Assembly (NCBI RefSeq): GCF_017743935.1
Contig: NZ_JAGHRE010000001.1
Coordinates: 541,683 to 605,682 of the forward strand
Direction: 5' to 3'
DNA length: 64,000 nucleotides
Source: Tropicibacter sp. R16_0
GTDB lineage: Bacteria > Pseudomonadota > Alphaproteobacteria > Rhodobacterales > Rhodobacteraceae
The position numbers and the translations under genes were made by a program. Of this stretch, positions 62,417 through 64,000 are shown piece by piece. Below the pieces are notes generated by a model that was given only the letters and a program-made list of their open reading frames with translations, did no database searches and was not told the DNA's origin. Position 1 is the stretch's first letter. The number at the start of each line of letters is the position of its first letter.

Positions 62417-64000
62417 TCAGATCGCTTCGTCGCCCTCGTCGCCTTCGTCGCCTTCGTCATTTTCGTTGTCTTCGTTGTCTTCGTCGCCCTCGTTGCCTTC
62501 GTCTCCTTCGTTGCCTTCGTCTTCTTCGTCGCCTTCGTCGCCGCCGTCAGGATCGCCTTCGTTTCCTTCGTTTCCTTCGTCGCCTTCGTCACCTTCGGAG
62601 CCTTCGTCACCTTCGTTGTTTTCGTCGTCTTCATCATTGCCGAAGGGCTCGTTGTTTTCGTCACCTTCGTCGTCTTCGTCGCCTTCGTCGCCTTCGTCGC
62701 CTTCGTCGTTTTCGTCGTCTTCGTCTTCTTCGTTTCCTTCGTCACCTTCGTCGTCTTCGTCGCCTTCGTCGAATTCGTCGTCTTCGTCGTTTTCGTCGCC
62801 TTCGTTGTCTTCGTTGCCTTCGTCGCCTTCGTCGTTTTCGTTGTCTTCGTTGTCTTCGTCGAATTCGTTGCCTTCGTCTCCTTCGTTGTTTTCGTCACCT
62901 TCGTTTTCTTCGTCGCCTTCGTCTTCTTCGTCGCCTTCGTCGTCTTCGTTGCCTTCGTTGTCTTCGTCGCCTTCGTCGTCCTCGTCGCCTTCGTTGTCTT
63001 CGTCGTCTATGCCGCCTTCGTCACCTTCGTTGCCTTCGTTGTTTTCATCTTCTTCATCGTTTTCATCGTCTTCATTGCCTTCGTCGCCTTCGTCGCCCTC
63101 GTTGTTTTCATCATCTTCGTTTTCTTCATCGCCTTCGTTTTCTTCGTCGTCTTCGTCGCCTTCGTCGTCTTCGTCAGCTTCATCGCCTTCGTTGTTTTCG
63201 TCGCCTTCGTCGTCTTCGTCGGCTTCGTTGTCTTCGTCGCCTTCGTCGCCTTCGTCCTCTTCATTGCCTTCGTCGTTTTCGTCGGACTCGTCGCCTTCGT
63301 CGTTTTCGTCGGCTTCGTCGTTTTCGTCGCCTTCGTCACCCTCGTCGCCGCGGCTGTCGACGGTTGCTTCGTCGCCTTCGTTGTCTTCGTCGCCTTCGTT
63401 TCCGTCGCCTTCTTCAGATTCGTTTATTTCGTCGCCTTCATCGCTTTCGTCGCCTTCGTCGCCTTCGTCGTTTTCGTCGCGCTCGTCGAATTCGTTGGCT
63501 TCGTCGCCTTCGTCGTTTTCGTCGCCTTCGTCGAATTCGTCGTCTTCGTCGCCTTCGTTGCCTTCGTCGTTTTCGTCGCCTTCGTCGTCTTCGTTCTCTT
63601 CGTTGTCTTCGTTGCCTTCGCCGCCTTCGTCGCCTTCGTCGCCTTCGTCGTTTTCGTCACCTTCGTCGGCTTCGTCGCCTTCGTCGTTCTCGTCCTCTTC
63701 GTCGCCTTCGTCACCTTCGTCGTTTTCGTCACCTTCGTCGTCTTCGTCGCCGTCGTTCTGACCTTCGTCGCCCTCGTTGGCTTCGTCGCCTTCGTCGTTT
63801 TCGTTGCCTTCGTCGTTCTCGTCGCCTTCGTCTTCTTCGTCTAGTTCGTTGCTTTCGTCATTCTCGTCGCCTTCGTCGCCTTCATCTTGTTCGTCGTCTT
63901 CGTCGTTTTCGTCGCCTTCGTTGTCTTCGTCGCCCTCGTCGCCTTCGTCGTCTTCGTTGTCTTCGTCGTTTTCGTCGCCTTCGTCGTTTTCGTCGTCTTC
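62417..64000 (-). CDS. Acidic tripeptide-repeat protein, partial (5' end beyond window)
   Basis: A leftward frame open from the window edge to TGA at 62419-62417, 527 residues without a stop. It consists almost only of tripeptides (G/D/N)-(D/N)-E, as in ENDEGDEGDEGDEAI at the C-terminus, so about one residue in three is Glu and another third Asp or Asn. Breaks are few: one ENNEPFGNDE, one GDPDGGDE, one GDEATVDSRGDE, one EINESE. The other frames here hold stops, give Phe-Val or Ser-Pro or Thr-Lys repeats, and have no leader. A hairpin after the stop fits this strand. Family unknown; such acidic repeats could bind calcium or other cations. Start and any signal or anchor lie outside the window. 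Confidence 0.6.
   Translation of the reverse strand, partial: EDDENDEGDENDEDNEDDEGDEGDEDNEGDENDEDDEQDEGDEGDENDESNELDEEDEGDENDEGNENDEGDEANEGDEGQNDGDEDDEGDENDEGDEGDEEDENDEGDEADEGDENDEGDEGDEGGEGNEDNEENEDDEGDENDEGNEGDEDDEFDEGDENDEGDEANEFDERDENDEGDEGDESDEGDEINESEEGDGNEGDEDNEGDEATVDSRGDEGDEGDENDEADENDEGDESDENDEGNEEDEGDEGDEDNEADEDDEGDENNEGDEADEDDEGDEDDEENEGDEENEDDENNEGDEGDEGNEDDENDEEDENNEGNEGDEGGIDDEDNEGDEDDEGDEDNEGNEDDEGDEEDEGDEENEGDENNEGDEGNEFDEDNEDNENDEGDEGNEDNEGDENDEDDEFDEGDEDDEGDEGNEEDEDDENDEGDEGDEGDEDDEGDENNEPFGNDEDDENNEGDEGSEGDEGDEGNEGNEGDPDGGDEGDEEDEGNEGDEGNEGDEDNEDNENDEGDEGDEGDEAI
62423..64000. repeat. Degenerate 9-bp tandem repeat tract
   Basis: About 1.58 kb of imperfect TTCGTCGCC-type units on the plus strand (GGCGACGAA on the minus strand). 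Changes are mostly C/T and G swaps that alter Gly, Asp and Asn codons on the minus strand while GAA stays fixed. No exact long repeats were seen by eye. Continues beyond the window. Confidence 0.95.

Noticed and set aside
62386-62898. Minus-strand Thr-Lys repeat frames (also 63007-63339 and 63424-63732)
   Set aside because: Broken by stops several times in the same tract, so not one gene.
62391-63761. Plus-strand Ser-Pro repeat frame
   Set aside because: By-product of the 9-bp repeat; stops at 63761, no ribosome site.
62369-63844. Plus-strand frame of 491 codons, Phe-Val-Ala repeats
   Set aside because: Exact complement of the acidic frame; ends at TAG 63842, has a TTG start inside a hairpin and no leader. 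A 450-residue Phe-Val chain is implausible.

Overview
The window looks like a high-GC chromosomal segment of a marine alphaproteobacterium of the Rhodobacteraceae (Roseobacter clade, close in style to Ruegeria). The support is the gene content: an NDUFA12-type complex I accessory gene, a GapR nucleoid protein, an ScfR/RamB-type regulator, and the compact order NDUFA12 / mlaD / DUF2155 / aat / accC / accB. No rRNA, tRNA, CRISPR array, intact insertion sequence or prophage was seen.

Layout. 1-3.4 kb: three leftward exporters (two MFS, one EamA). 3.7-6.8 kb: argD, argF and a GNAT acetyltransferase with an N-terminal ACT-like domain. 6.8-19.5 kb: LysR and a sterol-desaturase-type hydroxylase, a ketopantoate-reductase-like gene, a PiT phosphate transporter, a Nudix hydrolase, gnd with an SDR, hrpB, a DUF3108 protein, meaB and a coupled alpha/beta-hydrolase-like gene. 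19.6-26.8 kb: rpmB with its terminator, a PCu(A)C copper chaperone pair, cobB, a low-molecular-weight phosphatase, LysR divergent from an HpsN-like histidinol-dehydrogenase paralogue, a GST and a Hint-domain protein. 27.2-30.7 kb: lepA, an AT-rich orphan membrane gene, a decayed znuB fragment and a YkgJ protein. 30.7-34.5 kb: zur-znuC-znuB divergent from a znuA with a very long His/Asp insert, then an ArsR regulator with the two cysteines of the persulfide sensor SqrR. 34.8-42.5 kb: a GlxA-type regulator, clpP, clpX, ridA and the conserved NDUFA12-to-accB block. 42.6-53.8 kb: a likely uptake-and-activation locus (PAS-LuxR regulator, thiolase, acyl-CoA ligase, glycosyltransferase, five-gene branched-chain-type ABC transporter, ScfR-type regulator). 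53.9-58.5 kb: a receiver-only protein, a two-helix membrane protein, a symporter-histidine kinase fusion and a FliM-like protein in one direction. 58.5-60.7 kb: a persulfide/thiosulfate detoxification operon (blh, two YeeE/YedE halves, a DUF442 sulfurtransferase). 60.9-61.8 kb: small genes including gapR. 62.4-64 kb: a leftward low-complexity acidic tripeptide-repeat frame that leaves the window.

Functional links. The zinc genes form one Zur-controlled unit with candidate operators at 32.78 and 32.81 kb. The SqrR-like repressor at 34 kb is a plausible distant controller of the sulfur operon at 58-60 kb. The receiver / symporter-kinase / FliM-like run and the acidic repeat frame are the least explained parts. 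Several intergenic gaps carry copies of one GC-rich structured repeat (8.8, 14.3, 20.95 and 45.9 kb).
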